Assembly: GCF_910592395.1 (NCBI RefSeq)
Contig: NC_088322.1
Span: 4,273,431-4,337,430 of the forward strand
Reading direction: 5' to 3'
DNA length: 64,000 nucleotides
DNA from: Lineus longissimus
Taxonomy: Eukaryota; Nemertea; Pilidiophora; Heteronemertea; Lineidae
Numbering within the stretch: position 1 is the stretch's first letter; every line of letters starts with the position of its first letter. The notes under the pieces were generated by a model. The model worked only from the letters and a program-made list of their open reading frames with translations. It did no database searches and was not told the origin of the DNA. The position numbers and the translations under genes are program-made. This document shows, one piece after another, positions 61,514 to 64,000 of this stretch.

Positions 61514-64000
61514 TCATTTTATAGTGATCGATTTTGCTTCCAACGCAAGTGAGACGTCTGTGAAAGACTGTATGGATTGTTCATCAAATATGGAAATAAT
61601 CGTATCGTCCGTTGAGAGAGTTAAATTGCGAATTTCACGTTTCGATTCCTTTACAGCAGTTTTGAACACTGCGGGTACTTGAGATGTCGGAGATGATAAG
61701 AGTCTCTCTAGACGTAGGATTTCGGCATCGAGTATTACACCCATTAACCTTTGGTCACTTTCCTTAAAGTTATTGTTGTCTCCAGTGTCTGATAATGCTA
61801 ATATTAAAATTTCCGATAGCGTTGCTGCGGCCGCGGGTGTGGTGTGATTGGGTCTTGACTTACACGTTGTTTCGACATGCGACACTACGGCTGGTAAATG
61901 AGTGGCTGTTATCCACCCAAATTCACGTAGTACAGTCCATATGAAGAAGGAGCCAATCAGGTGCATTTTCGTGTCTTCTGATTGAAGAGAATGTAAAGTC
62001 TGTTTTAACGTTCCGAATGCTTCGCCAGGACTGTCTGAAAATATCGTTTTGAATCCAAGAGCAGACAGGTCTTCGCCGATAACGTATCGTATGCCAATAA
62101 TAACTTTCGGTTTTACACTCAGAACCACGCAAAGTCTGAATAGAGCATTTTCCAACGTGTTGATCGTGAACGAATTTGCGTTGTAGGCTGACATCAACAG
62201 TAAGGGTGCATGTTGTCCAACTTCCGCATTGTGCACGATAAAATTGGTCAAGAAGGTGTCTGTGTCGTTGTTCATGAATTGCGAGGCGATAAACACTTGT
62301 ATGTCCTTCGTATCTGGATACAAGGCGATATATCGTTTCAAATTCGTGAATATCAACTCGGTTCCTTCGAATGAGGGTAATCTTTGATGAGTGGTGGCGA
62401 TAGTTGATGATGTCTTTGTTGACGTGGATGATGTGGATGACGGAGATGACGACCAATGTTTATCGTGAGCTTCTTTTGAACGCTCCACCAACAGACACAC
62501 TGCTGATATCAGGAGACATTTCAGAGCCAATTCATTGTATAGGAGAAAACTCAAGTGTACACCGTGTTTTCCCATATTTTTATCATTGACATGCGAGGGT
62601 CGAGTAATGTGGTAGAAGGCTTTCATCAATTCTACAGTAGCGTGTAAATTTGCCGAGTAGCAGGGATGTAACTGGGCAAACAGGTTTGAAATTGTATTAT
62701 CTTTCATACATGGTGAATTTTCGGTCAGTGTCACTTCTTCAGGTAGGTCCCTATTCAGGTAGCGTAGTAGAAGCTTCCTTTTTGGCTCGTCTTCAGAGTA
62801 TTCGTTTGTTTGCATGTAACTTCTATACAGATCCAATGCCAATTCGACAACGTATGCAAATGTGTACTGGAGACGCTGTAAATGTGTGTGAAGTCTAGCC
62901 TGAGGTTTGCACAATTCAAAGAATAATTTCGGACCGATATCAGCTTCTTTGTGGACAATCAGATAATCCAGTTGATCTGAGGTGAGAAAAATGTTCTTGT
63001 GAATACACTTGATCCACTTTGATTTTCCACTCGTGAGCACGTAACCGACACCGGGCATAACGAAATGGCCCATAGGGTTGTTTGTGGATTCTGTTGACGC
63101 TGTCGTGGAGAGCACTTTCCAGAGTATGTCGGCTACGGTGAGATTTTCATTGTCGAAATGTAACTGTGCTATCGTGTCTGGAACAAGGTCTATGATAACG
63201 TCGAGATTTTTGAACGTTTCCTCGAGCATAGGTTGATCGGATATCGAAGAGACGAATTGTCCGCAAAGATCTAGCATTCTCACTAAATAACGTCCGGTAT
63301 AGAATATAGTATTGTCTCTGAATGCTTTTGACTTGTCCATGATGCAGATGTTCATCGTGTTGACGAGTGACATGATTTTTGGTGCTGCAAAGTTTTTCAC
63401 AGCGTCCCAAAGTCCACGGCCCCATTTCAGGACGGTTTTCAGTTTGGGTACCGGTACGGAGTGTGTGGTATCACTAAGCCACCGAAGGAAATCGTCGATG
63501 ATCGGGATATTGTATTTGTTGTTGAAAATACTGTGAATGAGCGATGTGATATTTTCGCTCTCGCTCGACCACAGTCTTGTATATAGGAGAGTGTAGCTTA
63601 TTTGATGCCCATATTTCTTCGCGCTGTCCAGTGTGCGAACAAGCCACCATACGGGATATCGCTCGGGATAGAGCGCATTTATGTTTTGCCGATCGGCCAA
63701 CGAATGTAGACCAGCTAGTGAATAATCATTGTCTTTCACGATGGGAAGTAACCATTTTTCGTCGCTTGAATCGTAGACAAGTCTTGTGAACAGAGTCAAC
63801 ACGTCACAAGCGAGTTCAGACATGTCTATGTTCATAGCTGGGACGTCTGGTGTGAGCTGAGCGAAATATTGATAAAAAAGCATGTGTACGTCTGCGGTGG
63901 TGAGCGCCGTATTGACATTTTTCATGACTAGTGTCTGGTCCAGTACCCGTTCCACGAGGACTTTGTACTTAGGTGCTGTGTTGCTGATGACGGCTTGCCA
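61514..64000 (-). CDS. Large virus-like protein, partial (N-terminus beyond the window)
   Basis: The frame is open from the right edge of the window (first codons read WQAVISN) to a TGA at 61514, giving 828 residues. No ATG near the edge is a convincing start, so the N-terminus lies outside. The visible part is mostly helical, with no signal peptide or membrane span. A Ser/Thr-rich insert (SSPSSTSSTSTKTSS) lies at about 62385-62450. Motifs of a polymerase, helicase or terminase were looked for by eye and not found. Function is unknown. Intactness over 2.5 kb supports a recent or maintained copy. Confidence 0.75.
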   Translation of the reverse strand, partial: WQAVISNTAPKYKVLVERVLDQTLVMKNVNTALTTADVHMLFYQYFAQLTPDVPAMNIDMSELACDVLTLFTRLVYDSSDEKWLLPIVKDNDYSLAGLHSLADRQNINALYPERYPVWWLVRTLDSAKKYGHQISYTLLYTRLWSSESENITSLIHSIFNNKYNIPIIDDFLRWLSDTTHSVPVPKLKTVLKWGRGLWDAVKNFAAPKIMSLVNTMNICIMDKSKAFRDNTIFYTGRYLVRMLDLCGQFVSSISDQPMLEETFKNLDVIIDLVPDTIAQLHFDNENLTVADILWKVLSTTASTESTNNPMGHFVMPGVGYVLTSGKSKWIKCIHKNIFLTSDQLDYLIVHKEADIGPKLFFELCKPQARLHTHLQRLQYTFAYVVELALDLYRSYMQTNEYSEDEPKRKLLLRYLNRDLPEEVTLTENSPCMKDNTISNLFAQLHPCYSANLHATVELMKAFYHITRPSHVNDKNMGKHGVHLSFLLYNELALKCLLISAVCLLVERSKEAHDKHWSSSPSSTSSTSTKTSSTIATTHQRLPSFEGTELIFTNLKRYIALYPDTKDIQVFIASQFMNNDTDTFLTNFIVHNAEVGQHAPLLLMSAYNANSFTINTLENALFRLCVVLSVKPKVIIGIRYVIGEDLSALGFKTIFSDSPGEAFGTLKQTLHSLQSEDTKMHLIGSFFIWTVLREFGWITATHLPAVVSHVETTCKSRPNHTTPAAAATLSEILILALSDTGDNNNFKESDQRLMGVILDAEILRLERLLSSPTSQVPAVFKTAVKESKREIRNLTLSTDDTIISIFDEQSIQSFTDVSLALEAKSITIK

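Larger units (their letters stand above)
25272..64000. mobile_element. Endogenous large DNA virus-like block (left end and about 38.7 kb)
   Basis: From here on the DNA is packed with long intronless genes on both strands, separated by short gaps that share a CAGGAAGTT motif. Proteins include type I and multi-spanning membrane proteins and large acidic/basic low-complexity proteins; none matches a cellular family I know. Near-complete ORFs, TATA boxes close to ATGs and AATAAA near stops fit a nuclear large dsDNA virus. A herpesvirus-like, nimavirus-like or unknown lineage is possible; no hallmark gene is visible here to decide. Host transposons inserted into it (32526-32742; 39060-46435) show that it is resident in the genome. 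The right end is outside the window. Confidence 0.7.

Overview
The window reads as chromosomal DNA of a metazoan, most likely a marine invertebrate. Spliced genes have GT-AG introns, several DNA-transposon families are present, and there is a tRNA-derived SINE and a very large simple-sequence satellite. Nothing bacterial was seen. I cannot fix the taxon from the sequence; frequent TAGGCCTA-type words would fit a deuterostome such as an echinoderm, but that is only an impression.

Positions 1-9790 are a satellite built from 6-bp words (GACGAT, GACCAT, GACCGT) arranged in a higher-order repeat of about 2.7 kb. Positions 9791-25271 are ordinary repeat-rich host DNA. This part holds a spliced zinc-finger/tyrosine-recombinase-like gene (minus strand, 11932-14961), related fragments (15433-16584, 18072-18200, 24236-25271), a roughly 1-kb terminal-inverted-repeat element, a 217-bp MITE, and a dead pogo/Tigger-like transposase (21813-23292).

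From about 25272 to the right edge the character changes completely. The block is gene-dense and intronless. It carries large proteins with no homologue I recognise, very short intergenic gaps, head-to-head gene pairs with start codons 20-27 bp apart, TATA boxes close to start codons, and genes whose stop codons lie within or near AATAAA. The products include a 1223-residue type I membrane glycoprotein-like protein, three multi-spanning membrane proteins, and several large acidic/basic low-complexity proteins. This looks like an integrated large double-stranded DNA virus of an animal. I could not assign the family, and no polymerase, terminase or capsid signature is visible in the part shown. 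A 9-bp core, CAGGAAGTT, often extended to AAGTCCYAACTTCCTG in the other orientation, recurs at 12 or more places in the block, and every copy I found lies between genes.

The block is resident in the genome and has aged. Its left edge cuts into a recombinase-like exon. It has received a 217-bp MITE nearly identical to the one in host DNA at 10349. A 7.4-kb CACTA/EnSpm-like transposon (39060-46435), itself carrying a three-exon gene fragment and a SINE, splits one viral gene at a codon boundary. The stretch 51664-52487 looks frameshifted. Most of the large genes are nevertheless intact, which suggests a fairly recent integration or continuing activity. The last gene (61514-64000) runs off the window, so the block is larger than seen here.
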